Assembly: GCA_033032865.1 (NCBI GenBank)
Contig: JAWHQI010000239.1
Coordinates: forward strand, 2,576,001-2,640,000
Length of the DNA: 64,000 nt
DNA from: Dactylorhiza incarnata
Lineage: Eukaryota; Streptophyta; Magnoliopsida; Asparagales; Orchidaceae
Direction of reading: 5' to 3'
Shown here one piece after another: positions 54,055 through 64,000 of the stretch (the stretch's first letter is position 1; each line of letters opens with the position of its first letter). The notes under the pieces were generated by a model. The model saw only the letters and a program-made list of their open reading frames with translations, was not told the origin of the DNA and searched no databases. The translations under genes and the position numbers were made by a program.

Positions 54055-54212
54055 TGTTGGGAATATTACCCTCAATGTTCCTTTGATTTAAAGAAGCATC
54101 ACACTCAATGTTAAGTATAAGTTGTATTTGATAAACCCTATTTTACATCATGTCTATGCAGGGTCAGGTCATTCCAAGATATGGAATAATTTCAGAGGTT
54201 TACTTCCAAAAC

Positions 54213-54360
54213 CCCTGAGACGAGTTCCCTGTCTCAGCTGAACCGCTGAGACAAGGCCAGGAGCCGCTAAGAAGGTGTCTGGGCCAGTTGAGTTGCGGAT
54301 AGAGAAAATATGCTGAGACAACTGTCTGTCCCAGCAGATCCGCTGAGACGGGACAGGAGT
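54213..54360 (+). repeat. CTGAGACGGGACAGGAG repeats in the E LTR
   Basis: Four to five copies of GCTGAGAC(A/G)(A/G)... followed by GGCCAGGAG or GGACAGGAG, about 30 or 65 bases apart, with inverted forms (TGTCTCAGC). They lie upstream of the TATA box. Confidence 0.6.
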
Positions 54361-54856
54361 AGCCTAATGTTACCCGAGTCAAACTGGTCCAAACTTCAAT
54401 AGAGCCTCCCAAGGCAGACCAATCCTACTGAGCGAGTTGTGCACATTCAAAGGACCTCAAAGCTTCCAAGAAAGGCGAACAAAGGCACCACATGTGCGGA
54501 ATGACACGAGTGTCACAAGCATGCACATGCGCAAGGCCTCCACACATGCGACCTCTGGACGAGTACCCTATCTCAGCGTGTGCGTAAGGCCAACGCGTGT
54601 GTACGCATACGCCATTGCCCTCTAGTGCTCTATCGCCATCTCCTCCACCTGATAGGCCATCTACCACCGCCGCCATGCTAGAAAATCTGTCCGGGCCGCC
54701 CGCCTTTCCTGGGTTGCTCGCCATGCTTGGGATGCCCTTAGGCATGTACGCCAGTTTCAATAATTTGGGTGATCAAAGAGACCTGAATTTTGCAACCCCA
54801 TTCATCATCTCAAGATCCAGTCGGGCACAATTACTAGCGCGCCTCTCCAGAAATGC

Positions 54857-54864
54857 TATAAAAG
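54857..54864 (+). promoter_or_regulatory. TATA box of element E LTR
   Basis: TATAAAAG followed by GCCCCATGG and a purine-rich leader (AAAGAGAGAAGAGAG), the same form as the C LTR promoter. Confidence 0.6.
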
Positions 54865-55130
54865 GCCCCATGGCTTCATTTGAAGACACGCAACAAAAGA
54901 GAGAAGAGAGATCTAAGGTTTTCTGATGAAGAGTTAGCACTCTTCTCACTCCTTCGCTCTGAATTCGCACAGTTCTCTCACAAGTCCACTCCTCTCAAGA
55001 TTCTAGAGAATGCTCTTGTGAGCGCTAGAGAAGTTTCTATGGAACACTCAAGTGATCCACTTCGAATACTTGTACTTCATCCCTCCTTTTTCTCACATGG
55101 CATCTAAAGGGAGAGGTGGCCTATCATACT

Positions 55131-55983
55131 CATTGGATCTCAACCTCTTATAATCGCAAATGTGATAGTTGAATTTGGTCTGCACTGAACCGGCTCTATG
55201 GTTTTTTCCCTTTCTAGGTTTTTACATGTAATGCGTGTTGCTGTCATTGTTGTTGGCTCTCTTTTGACTGTTTGAGCACTCGGCTACTTTTGAGCTAAGG
55301 CGGTTTGATTCTCCGAACTGAGAGAGCGCTGAGTGACCCACAACAAGAACATAATCTAATGTTGCTTTCCTCTTAAGTATAGATAATATTCCTAGCATAA
55401 TGAAGTTTGAAGTGTTAAAGATCATCATCCAGAGTTGCCTGCATTACATCATGCATAAAATATGATAAGAAAATATTATTGTCCTAAAATCCCGACAAGA
55501 AGAACAAAAATAATTTGTAAGAGGATTAATGATTAACTTGAATCACAATTTTGCATCTTGGTTTTACTCATTGAAGTGAATGTAATATTAGAACACCAAA
55601 TAATTTTAGGTGTTATTATTAGCAAATTCATTTCCACTTCTAGCAATCCAAAAAACCTCGATTCAGCAAATTTTTGCATTTTTTTCCTTCCCAAAAAAAT
55701 ACTACTAGCAAACAAAACCCTTCCACCTTTCTTTGCTTGCAATTTGTGTTCCGTGGCCTAGGGATTTTGATTCCCAGCCCTGTTCTTTCGAGGAGTAGGT
55801 CCTTGGAGGAAATATTGCAGTTGCCCCTCTCTCCATTGCTTGGACCTCTTCATCGCCGGTCCTGAATCGCTCGTCCTCAAAGAAGCGGCTGACTTCCTCC
55901 TTCTCTATCCAAGTTTTGTATCATCGGCAAGCACAAAAGGGAAATCTCTTCACTGTTTCTCTTATTTTTTATCATAAGGAGGA

Positions 55984-56028
<45 letters not shown>

Positions 56029-57320
56029 TTTCAGGTTTGCTCCTTCATTAAAAACCACTGGGGTTCAGATCTGCATGTTTAATTTTTGGAGGGAAATAAA
56101 GGATTGGCCACCTTCCCTGTTCTGTAAGGAAGAGATTTAGGATTCTTCATCTTGCGGTCAAAGTCTTGCCTTTTTCCTATCAGTTTTGTGAGAACAATAT
56201 ATATTGCAATCCTCCTTCAACATGCTTTCCAATTCCTCCCTGGAAGCAGGTTCCTCTATTCTTTCCCATTCATCTTTAGATTAGATCTATATAGCTGTGA
56301 TGTTTCCACTTAAATTGCATTCAGATTTCATAAAGTTTATTTGCTGGTAGCAGTGATCTAGCGTAAGACCCTCTTTTTTTTTGCACGTTCCCGGGTCTTA
56401 CCGCCCAGAACCGTCGTCTTACGGTGAAACCAACTCACGGGATGGTCACCCCCCCAATACGGTGATTCTGCCAGCTAATCAATATCATCCAGGCCAACCA
56501 CAATTCATAGCAATCGAAGAATTAAATGAAACAAGTCCACAAAATCAAACTATATATATGAAAATCATAATACAAATGTCCACGATGAGAAAGTACTAAA
56601 TTAGATAAGGGCTTATGCCCAGTACATCAATTCCTCACTACAAGTCTCCCATGCTCATGTGGAAGTCTCAAAAGCATCTACACTCACATCTACTGTGGTT
56701 ACTGCTGGTACGGGTTGCTCCATCCTATCACGCTCTCTTATCCTAGTCTCCTGTATGGGTCCTTCTGCTCCAGCACAACACTCCTTAAATGATGTGTTCC
56801 ACCGACCGTTAGTCAAAATACAGCCAAATTCCCATCCCCACCCCCAATGGCTCCTAGGCACCGGGCGGGAGGAAGACGCGGAGGACAACAAGGGGTAACA
56901 AATATCAAGCAGGTGACAATGAATCTAGCTAGTAGTTCTACCATGTATAAAATAAGTGCTACAATGGAACCGATTAGTATACAAACGAGCGTCAAAGTGA
57001 GTATATGCACGCAGTTATAAAAGAACTAAGGAGATAGAAAAGTAAACTAGTGAAGTTATGAAGTAAACTAGAGCAAGTAAAGAAACAACTAGAGCAGCTA
57101 CGAAAATAACCCTAAGTTATATTGATGCCCATACGAACATATAAGTCAAGGGATCTGGCACTATGCTAAACCCATCGTATAAAAGAGCCCATACTAATTT
57201 ATACTATGGGGTCTTATTATGAATGATGTATGCTAGGCTATGCAATGTAACGATGCAACACATGCACTTGACTCGGTATGTACTGACCTTTTGTTAGTTC
57301 CCTTTGTTCGAGTGTGTCAA
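55131..57320. other. Unassigned non-coding stretch
   Basis: I recognise no coding domain on either strand. Contents: a T-rich, intron- or leader-like part (55550-56350), a (TA)n tract (55986-56025), and a stretch with short unrelated frames (56381-56898). It may include the end of element E and the edge of the next repeat unit. A small frame at 56659-56898 has no similarity I can name. Confidence 0.4.
55986..56025. repeat. (TA)n microsatellite
   Basis: About 40 bases of uninterrupted AT/TA. Confidence 0.9.
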
Positions 57321-57323
57321 CTG

Positions 57324-57640
57324 ATGTACCCAGTTGAGGCAAACAGGGCAGTGGATCAGTCTTGTCCACATCTATGCTTATGTCACACATCACCCAGCCT
57401 AGACCTTACATACGCCCCTAAGATCACACAGGGTATCCGCGCACTATCTAGTAAGCACCACCTCTATCCCGCTTTTCGAGTCTCCACTTAGGTACACCCC
57501 GTTGAGGCAAATAGGGGCAGTGGATCGGGTCCTCCACTCCTAGGCCAGTATGACACCTCCCAACCTGGACCTTACGTATTCCCTTAAGAACACACAGGGT
57601 ATCCGCGTACTACTTGATACAACAATACCTCTATGTGAAA
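57324..57640 (+). repeat. About 167-bp direct repeat, two copies
   Basis: TACCC(A/C)GTTGAGGCAAA-AGGGCAGTGGATC at 57326 and again at about 57493, each followed by CCCA(G/A)CCT(A/G)GACCTTAC and ACACAGGGTATCCGCG. Non-coding. Confidence 0.75.
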
Positions 57641-57643
57641 CAC

Positions 57644-57940
57644 CGAGCTTACCGCTCGCAGGACTTAACCTGTCCTTTTAATATTCCAAGCCTATCGCTC
57701 GCAGGACTTAACCCATCCTTCTAATATTGTGAGCATACCGCTCGCATGACTTAACCCATCCTTCTACTATACCGAGCCAACCGCTCGTTGAACTTATCCC
57801 ATCCTTCTAATTATTCCGAGCCTACCACTCACTATACTTAACCCATCCTTCTACTAAACTGAGTCTACCACACACATGACTTAACCCATCCTTCTACTAT
57901 ACTGATCTTACCGCTCATAGGACATAACCTGTCCTTACTT
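57644..57940 (+). repeat. About 44-bp tandem repeat, 7 copies
   Basis: Unit CCGAGCxTACCGCTCGCAGG plus ACTTAACCCATCCTTCTAxTATT; successive copies diverge by several bases each. It contains the short inverted word GAGC..GCTC in most copies. Confidence 0.85.
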
Positions 57941-58679
57941 GAGCAATACTAATCTGTCCCAAATTTGGGACGGGGATTATCCTATCAAGTTCTCCTATTT
58001 AAACTACTCTTGTCTACCGATTAGTTATACTTAGAAGTTAGCATGAATCTCGGACTTCCCGAGGGTTACCCGGCGAAGGGCTCACAGTGGTACTAGGGGA
58101 TGCGATGGTGGCTGAAGCCCAAATCCGCCTTTCCAGGATATTTACTCTTCTTGGTGGCTACCCATTCTTATACACACACTTGCTCTCTACTTGCTCTAAA
58201 GTCCTAAGATGGATTAACCATTTGACTCGAGAGACAAGTGTGGTTGATCCATTGAGCACTGAACCCTGCCTTCCCTAGTGACCAACTATTTCTTTGTGTT
58301 ATCTATCAAACACATCTTGAAACTCCTGATAGGTCACTCCTCACCTACTTAAGGTCCCAATTCATACATCAAGCTTACTTATACTTGCTAATGGTTCAAT
58401 TCTCTTATCATATCATCGTAATCCTGAATTGATGGTTTTACTAAATGCACCCCAACCCCTTTCTTCTAATCAATGTCACTAATGGTTAATCCTTTAATCA
58501 ATCTATGACTTCGTAATGATCAATGAGTTAATAATTCTATAGTTGATGGTCTGGAGTGGTCTAAATCACATAAATCAGTTTTTTACTATTCGCAGAACGG
58601 AGACCTTCATTCGAATCGTCAAGTCCTAAAGGTGTGACTATATGAATCCTAAATCAAGATGAGTCAATTCTAGTTCCAT
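57941..58679. other. Non-coding stretch between arrays
   Basis: No ORF with a recognisable domain. Moderately AT-rich, no LTR terminus or TIR seen. Confidence 0.4.
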
Positions 58680-59650
58680 ATTTTCATAATGATATTATAA
58701 GCTTATGTCCAGGTTCCTAGAATATTCCAGTGTCAATAATTCAAGATATGGATATTCTAAAATATAATTCCAAAGTCTACATTGTGAAAGAAGTACCAAA
58801 TATATGTAATCATAAATTCCAGGAAAATTACCAGTGGTTCATAATGTTATCACAAGCTTATATTCAGATTGCTAGAATATTCCAGTGTCAATAACTCAAG
58901 ATATGGATATTCTAAAATGTAAGTCCAAAGTCTTCATTGTGAATGAATTATGTCATTTACTCAATGTTCAATTCTAACATAATTCCCAGAGATTACTACT
59001 GATACGAAATGTATAAATATACCAAATTCTATGAGAATCCAGTAACAATATTTCATGGTATGAATTTCTCAAGTTAAAAACTCAAATTGTACTTTGTGAA
59101 GGAAGCATGACATTTACTCAATGATAAATTCTAACAAAATTCTCAGAGCTTCCTACTGATATGAAAAGTCTATATACAAAATTCTATAACCATCCAACAA
59201 CTATGTTCCATGGTATGAATTTCTCAAGTTATAAACTCAAATTGTACTTTGTGAAATAAGTATGTCATTTACTCAATGATAAATTCTAACAGAATTCCAA
59301 GAGCTTCCTACTGATATGAAAAGTCTATATACAAAATTCTATAAAAATCCAGCAACTATATTTCATGGTATGAATTTCTCAAGTTATAGACTCAAATTAT
59401 ACTTTGTGAAGGAAGCATGACATTTACTTAATGATCAATTCTAACAAAATTCTTAGAGCTTCCTACAGATATGAAAAGTCTATATACAAAATTCTAAAAC
59501 AATCCAGCAACTATATTTCATAGTATGAATATCTCAAGTTATAAACTCAAATTGTACTTTGTGAATAAATCGTGTCATTTACTCAATGATAAATTTTAAC
59601 AGAATTCCTAGAGCTTCCTACTGATATAAAGAATCTATGTACAAAACTTC
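58680..59650 (+). repeat. About 155-bp tandem repeat, 6 copies
   Basis: The landmark TTTCATGGTATGAATTTCTC (or TTCCATGG/TTTCATAG variants) falls near 59051, 59205, 59361 and 59516, spacing 154-156. Two earlier, more diverged units begin near 58690 and 58850 (AGAATATTCCAGTGTCAATA). The units are AT-rich and non-coding. The length is satellite-like, but the array is short. Confidence 0.85.
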
Positions 59651-61215
59651 ACAACATTTCAGTAAGCTTTGACCCTATAATTACTCACTTGTGGTATATG
59701 TGACCAAATCATGTGAATTCAACTTTCCTTGGGAAATTAACCCAAAGGTTGATGCTTTTCACTATAGATTATTGTCCCATGATCCTAAGGACATGTTTTA
59801 AATTTCATGAAGGTTGACCAAGGGAAGACCCCTTAATTCTTATGTAATTCTAATGCTACATGGTTATGCTATTTGCACACTAAATTTTCCTTACACTTGC
59901 ATGTGAAATAAACAAACATGCAGAGGTCCAAAAGACCTAAAATTTTAACCAGAGCCTATTACATGCATGACCAACATCCCAAATGAGATTTGGAATGATT
60001 TGAGTCCAAATCACTCATATTATACACCTTTTGTGATCAATTAAATTTCTATTAAAATTTTAGGACAATGTGCTTAAAATTTCTGATTTTTGGGAACATG
60101 GTAGATCTAGGGTGCATACACACATGGTAAAGATTTCACCCTCATACCTTTTACTATATAAACGTTGTTCACATTTTAAGGTTTGTCCTTCACTAGGACC
60201 AACCTTACTAAATCTGCCATATAGAGAGTTGTAGGGCTCCAAATGGAGTGATCTCACTTTCTACTAATAGTATACACAAAGGCCTACAATAATTATCTCT
60301 GCCTACTTTTCATTTCAAGGAATTTAAGGGCCTCCAAATTTGAGTACAAAATCTTTATTTCACTATGGCAAAGACAACATTTACTGTGACCTAAATGGAG
60401 GTTTTTCTATGGCTCATTAAAACGTGGATCTACTCATGTGAAAGGATCCAATTGAGTAAAAAAATTTACCAATGACTAATATACACATAACTAACCTCTC
60501 AAAAGAGATTTGGAGTGATTTGAGTCAAAATACCCTACAATATACACCGTGCATGATTTATTATATTTCTACAAAAAAACCTTAGAAAAATGTGCCCAAA
60601 AAATTCCCAAACTTGGGCAGGGAATGAGTTGGGGCATGACTCATGCATGTCCAAAATTTCATCTTATTTGGAGTTGTAGAGCTCCAAAATTCACTAAAAT
60701 CACTTGGGTGCTATATGCACCCCATTTCCCATACACTACACCTACATGCATATGGTAATTCCCAAACATGCACATGCCAATTTGGTCTAAAAATTTTACC
60801 AGACCCTCATCATGATAAGGTTATGCTCTCCGCCCAAATTTGAGGTGTTAAGAGTCATTATCCCCCATAATTATCACATGCAAGCTTAATTGATTTTTCA
60901 AATAAACTTTAGGAAAATTAATTCAAAAAATTCTCAAATTTTTACCAGAGGTGTAATAGGGCATGACTCATGCATGCCCAAAAATTCAAACTATTTGGAG
61001 TTACAGAACTCCATAAATAAATTTCCAAAGCTTTAGAGAACCTTATGTACATGCCACACTAAAATGGATGCCCAGGGTGCTACAGAGCTCCAAATTGAGT
61101 GAAATTAATTTCAAAAAATATTAGACACCTAGGGCTTGATATTTCATGTTAGGCACTTTTTATGAATATGCATGTAAGTATTTTCTACAGTTATTATAAG
61201 ATCATGCAGAAATTT
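59651..61215. other. AT-rich non-coding stretch with diverged repeats
   Basis: Phrases such as CATGCATG(A/T)CC(A/C)A, GAGATTTGGA(A/G)TGATTTGAGT and TATTTGGAGTT(G/A)(T/C)AGA(G/A)CTCCA recur at intervals of roughly 300-500 bases, pointing to old, diverged duplication. No coding domain. Confidence 0.45.
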
Positions 61216-61533
61216 TCATATACAACTATTAAATAAATCAAGGTCTACGTATAGCAGATCTCCTAGATCTAACGGCTGTTGGCCGTCTTCTTCCCCGAGC
61301 CAACGGCTCAGATTGACCTTTCCTGGAGAGTTTTTCGAGCTCAATCCCGGCCATTTGAGGTCGTCTCCGGCAAAATGGCCGACGCCACCACCTCCGGGCG
61401 AAGGTTGGCTGTCGATTGCCGGAGAATTGGTGGCCGGAGGTGGCTTGTAGACAAAATGGGGGGTGGGGGGGGGGGGGGGGGTGAAGTTTGGAATAGCTTT
61501 AAAGCTCGAAAGGGAAAATGGCAGACTCGCCAT
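61216..61533 (-). CDS. Hypothetical 105-residue ORF, probably not a gene
   Basis: Minus-strand frame starting MASLPFSLSSFKAIPNF, then a proline run coded by the C side of the G tract at 61457-61482, then Gly-rich and acidic sequence. It has no known domain. The GC-rich patch differs from the AT-rich flanks and could be a leader or the promoter-proximal part of a minus-strand repeat. A real start exon cannot be excluded. Confidence 0.15.
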   Translation of the reverse strand: MASLPFSLSSFKAIPNFTPPPPPTPHFVYKPPPATNSPAIDSQPSPGGGGVGHFAGDDLKWPGLSSKNSPGKVNLSRWLGEEDGQQPLDLGDLLYVDLDLFNSCI

Positions 61534-62299
61534 TACTCAATCAAATTTGAAACGGGAAGAAGGGAACTCTAGCACTAGTGGAGGAGAAGAGGAAAACATG
61601 CCTAATTGGATGTTTGGGGTCATGTAACTCGTTGGGAAACCTTTGTCGTGCTCCTCCTCGATTCCACGCCGATCCTCCTCCTTTGAGCTCGAATCATCCA
61701 ATCGACTGAGGGTAACTACTCCTTGGGAGGTCCAGAAGATGGTAGTAAGCTCAGTTGGGCCGGGGTGGCTTATTTCAAGATTGCCATTAAAGCCACCTCT
61801 TTGTCGGCAAATAGGCTCCAAATTAAGCTCCATCTAGCAGCTGGCCGGCCTGGGAATTGCTGGAAATTACTCCCAGAGTTCAGAGAGGGGCTTGGGAGGG
61901 AAATTGAGTGCCATTTGGCACTCATGCCCTAATTCCTTCATTTTTGTCTCCTTTGATTTGGGACTTATCCCAAATTATCCCTAATCACCTCTCTAACCTC
62001 AAAATTCTTGGGACCATCTGATATTAGGCATTATGGGCTTGCTTTTGGGCCAACCCAAGTTGGATTGGGCTTTGAGCTCTATTGACCAAAATAGGCCAAA
62101 TTGGGGCAAATGGGTTTAACTTGACCCAAGCTCACCCTAACCTATGTGGATGACTCACATTGTTGTCTTAGACCCTATGGACCTATTCCAAGAGGAATTA
62201 AGTCATGGTGGGGTCATATGGGGCATAATTGCAACTAATTGCTTATAGGGGCAATTTGGGCATTTTGGGGATTTTGCCTTAATACTGCAAAATTGAATG
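61534..62299. other. Non-coding stretch
   Basis: No recognisable coding sequence on either strand. It shifts from mixed composition to GGG/CCAAATTGGGGC-type words that prefigure the next array. Confidence 0.4.
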
Positions 62300-62870
62300 T
62301 GCACCTTGGTTCATTTAGGTCTCATATACTACCCTTAGGGTAAGGAATGGTTATGATAGGTCAATTTTGCCAATTGAAGGTAAATTGAACCATAAAGGGC
62401 ATAAATTGTAATTTGGGGCAATTTGGTAATTTTGCCTAATTTGCCAAAATCAGCTTGTCCCAAGGGTCCAATGTGGACCCATTAGACTCCTTAAGTAATA
62501 TTGCAAAGTTAGGGGTGATCAATTTGATCACATTGAGTCAATTAAAGGTCAATTGAGGAGATTAGTTCATTTAGACCGAATTGGGGCTTTTTCGTAATTG
62601 ACCAAATTTCCCAAAATTGGTCCACCCTTATGGGTCATTGTTTCCTAACTAGTATCTCCTGGTGGTCATAGGGGGTTTGGTGTGATCAATTTGATCACAG
62701 TGGACCAATTGAAGGTCAATTGAGGGTATTAGTTCATTTAGGTCAAATTGGGGCTTTTGGGGCAATTGACCTAATTTCTCAAAATTGGCATATCCCAAGG
62801 GTCCAATATGGACCCAGTAGACTCCTTAAGTAATCTTGGAGAGATTGGGCCGGATCAATTTGATAATTTG
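62300..62870 (+). repeat. About 168-bp tandem repeat with GATCAATTTGATC
   Basis: GATCAATTTGATCACA(T/G)TG occurs near 62517 and 62684 and in altered form at 62853. CCCAAGGGTCCAAT(G/A)TGGACCCA occurs near 62459 and 62794 (twice the period). Units also share TCAATTGA(G/A)G and AATTGGGGC. Non-coding. Confidence 0.8.
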
Positions 62871-63170
62871 TGTTGAAGCCAAAACTTGGTCTCTTGTGGA
62901 GTTCGGGGTCCGCAACAAAGGGGTGACCTCACACTTACTTCTCTCAAGGGAGAGCGCTAGGCCGAAGACTTAAGGAACTAGGAACAGGACCGAGAGCTTA
63001 GCGAGGAGGTTTCTCCACACACCCAGAAGATCTTAGAGTGCTTCCCCTCCCAAGCCAATGCTGAGCTTGGCCACCTTTTGAGGCACTCTTACCCCACAAA
63101 AGAAACCTACGGGGAGAGTATCCCAAAGAGAGTGATGCATTTAAAGGTGCCCCCTTGGTCCTATTTATAG

Positions 63171-63180
63171 ATTTCCGAGC
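63171..63180 (-). promoter_or_regulatory. TATA box of LTR-like region F
   Basis: CTATAAATAG on the minus strand, identical to the Athila LTR TATA box at 33694-33703, about 100 bases from the hairpin array. Confidence 0.55.
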
Positions 63181-63286
63181 TTTGTCTGCCCATAGATATA
63201 TTCTGGCCTAAGAGATTACAAAAATGCTCCCAGGATTGGCCAGCTGATAGCCAAACCCCACAGTTCTGAGATGTTATACGCAGACC

Positions 63287-63760
63287 ACTTCTTGGAGCTG
63301 GGCGAGAGGGGGCAGGTCGCCTCCTCTCTCGACCCTAAACTTGGGCTGGGCGAGAGGGGGCAGGCCGCCTCCTCTCTCGCCCCCTACCTTGGGCTGGGCG
63401 AGAGGGGGCAGGCCGCCTCCTCTCTCACCGCCTACCTTGGGCTGAGCGAGAGGGGGTTGGCCTCCTCCTCTCTCGCCCCACCTACCTTGGGCAAGCCGAG
63501 AGGGGGAAGGCCGCCTTCTCTCTCTCTCCCCACCTTGGGGCTCGGTGAGCGGGAGGCCGGCTGCCTCCCCGCTCACCCCCTCTTGGGGATCGGCGAGCAG
63601 GAGGCCGGCTGCCTACCCGCTCTCCCCCTCTTGGGGCTCGGTGAGCGGGAGGTCGGCTGCCTCCCCGCTCGCCCCCTCATGGGGCTCGACGATCGGGAGG
63701 CCGGCTGCCTCCCCGCTCGCCCCCTCTTGGTGCCGGATGAGTGGGGGGACGGCTGCTTGC
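63287..63760. repeat. 48-bp hairpin minisatellite, about 10 copies
   Basis: The unit CTTGGGCTGGGCGAGAGGGG plus CAGGCCGCCTCCTCTCTCGC and the diverged second type (CTTGGGGCTCGGTGAGCGGG...) keep the 48-bp period. Each unit folds: for example GGTGAGCGGGAGGC at 63544-63557 pairs with 63563-63577 around CGGCT with one bulge. A 235-codon frame runs through the array only because 48 is a multiple of three. Confidence 0.9.
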
Positions 63761-64000
63761 CAATCACCCCTCTTCTTGGAATAACCTGGGGCTGGCTCCT
63801 TGGACTTGAGCCCATTCAAAGGCTAACCCTCCCCACATTGCCTTTTAAAAATATTGGGCATAATGACATCTTGGGCCCCGGGGACTCACTCGGCGAATAC
63901 AGGGTTATACACAATCCCTGCTCTTTGCGAGCAGGTCACACGCTCCGAAAGAAAAGTCCAACCCTACATATTCGGTGAGTGCCACTGAGTGGAGTTGGGA

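Larger units (their letters stand above)
47246..54154. repeat. Tandem duplication, copy 2 (6.9 kb)
   Basis: Near-identical to 40337-47245 throughout, with scattered substitutions and small indels (G-run of 26 against 11, a CTT missing near 52208, a G retained near 52938). It ends exactly where copy 1 ended in the E LTR, after which E continues. Confidence 0.95.
54055..55130 (+). mobile_element. Element E, copia-like LTR
   Basis: Starts TGTTGGGAATATTACC, related to the LTR start of element C. It has CTGAGAC repeats (54216-54360), GC-rich words with CATGCG(C/T) (54510-54610), a TATA box at 54857 and a purine-rich leader. I find no PBS or U5 phrase and no clear right terminus, so it may be a solo or truncated LTR. 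The end given is approximate. Confidence 0.5.
62871..64000 (-). mobile_element. LTR-like promoter region F, minus strand, truncated by the window
   Basis: Plus-strand start TGTTGAAGCC (minus-strand end GGCTTCAACA) fits an LTR terminus. A minus-strand TATA box (63180-63171) and a hairpin repeat block further upstream (63287-63760) match the layout of the other LTRs here. No PBS or PPT is identified on the left, and the right end is outside the window, so the type (solo, 5' or 3') is open. Confidence 0.4.

Noticed and set aside
56371..56470. rRNA- or tRNA-like patch (CCGGGTCTTACCGCC)
   Set aside because: No cloverleaf, box A/B or rRNA signature could be built from the surrounding bases.
57644..57940. 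CRISPR-like look of short regularly spaced repeats
   Set aside because: The whole unit, including the 'spacer', is repeated and diverges evenly; the context is plant repeat DNA and there are no cas genes.
63271..63978. 235-codon frame with a 16-residue repeat (LGLGERGQAASSLAPY)
   Set aside because: Explained by the 48-bp period of a hairpin minisatellite; frames in the other direction are open too, and no domain or start context supports a gene.

Overview
This window is repeat-dense nuclear DNA of a seed plant, most likely an angiosperm with a large genome. The evidence is the content: Ty1/copia elements primed by initiator-Met tRNA, an Athila-lineage Ty3/gypsy element, a PIF/Harbinger DNA transposon and a probable Helitron, all AT-rich and nested in one another. 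I see no host gene with confidence, no rRNA, tRNA or CRISPR array, and nothing prokaryotic. The species cannot be named from the sequence.

Layout. (1) 1-7062: minus-strand copia-type element A. It has its 5' LTR (5707-7062), PBS and a gag ORF, but no protease, integrase or RT in the window; about 4 kb of AT-rich non-coding DNA follows gag. (2) 7063-10602: the 3' end of a gypsy-type element (gypsy-1) with PPT and 3' LTR, into which A appears to have inserted. (3) About 10606-33031: a three-level copia nest. Element D (oldest; 5' LTR and a gag pseudogene) contains C (target duplication CCATT, 11343-11347 / 31476-31480). C's 3' LTR contains B (target duplication GATAA, 18947-18951 / 30740-30744). 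B is the youngest and most complete, with gag, protease, integrase, RT, RNase H and a large extra ORF before the 3' LTR. C has a gag remnant and a decayed extra ORF but no pol. (4) 33032-54054: an Athila element inserted in D. It carries a probable Helitron (35451-37528) in its leader and a PIF/Harbinger element (38541-42554, TSD TAA) in gag. The start of another copia-like LTR (E) lies in its 3' UTR. A 6.9 kb stretch (40337-47245) is then repeated in tandem (47246-54154). (5) 54055-64000: the E LTR, several kb of non-coding DNA made of successive tandem-repeat arrays (periods about 167, 44, 155 and 168 bp), and at the right edge a minus-strand LTR-like promoter with a 48-bp hairpin array.

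The main biological signal is the cis-architecture of the LTR elements. Most LTR promoters here carry a short, CpG-rich, often hairpin-forming repeat array upstream of the TATA box. In copia elements B and C, sequence related to the LTR array recurs inside the element, followed by its own TATA box, about 100-130 bp upstream of the extra ORF. This looks like a second, internal promoter module for an accessory protein. B also carries such hairpins upstream of pol. The entry of pol (B, C) and of the extra ORF (B) is marked by a TTGCAGGTA acceptor-like site. These are inferences from sequence layout and need transcript data.
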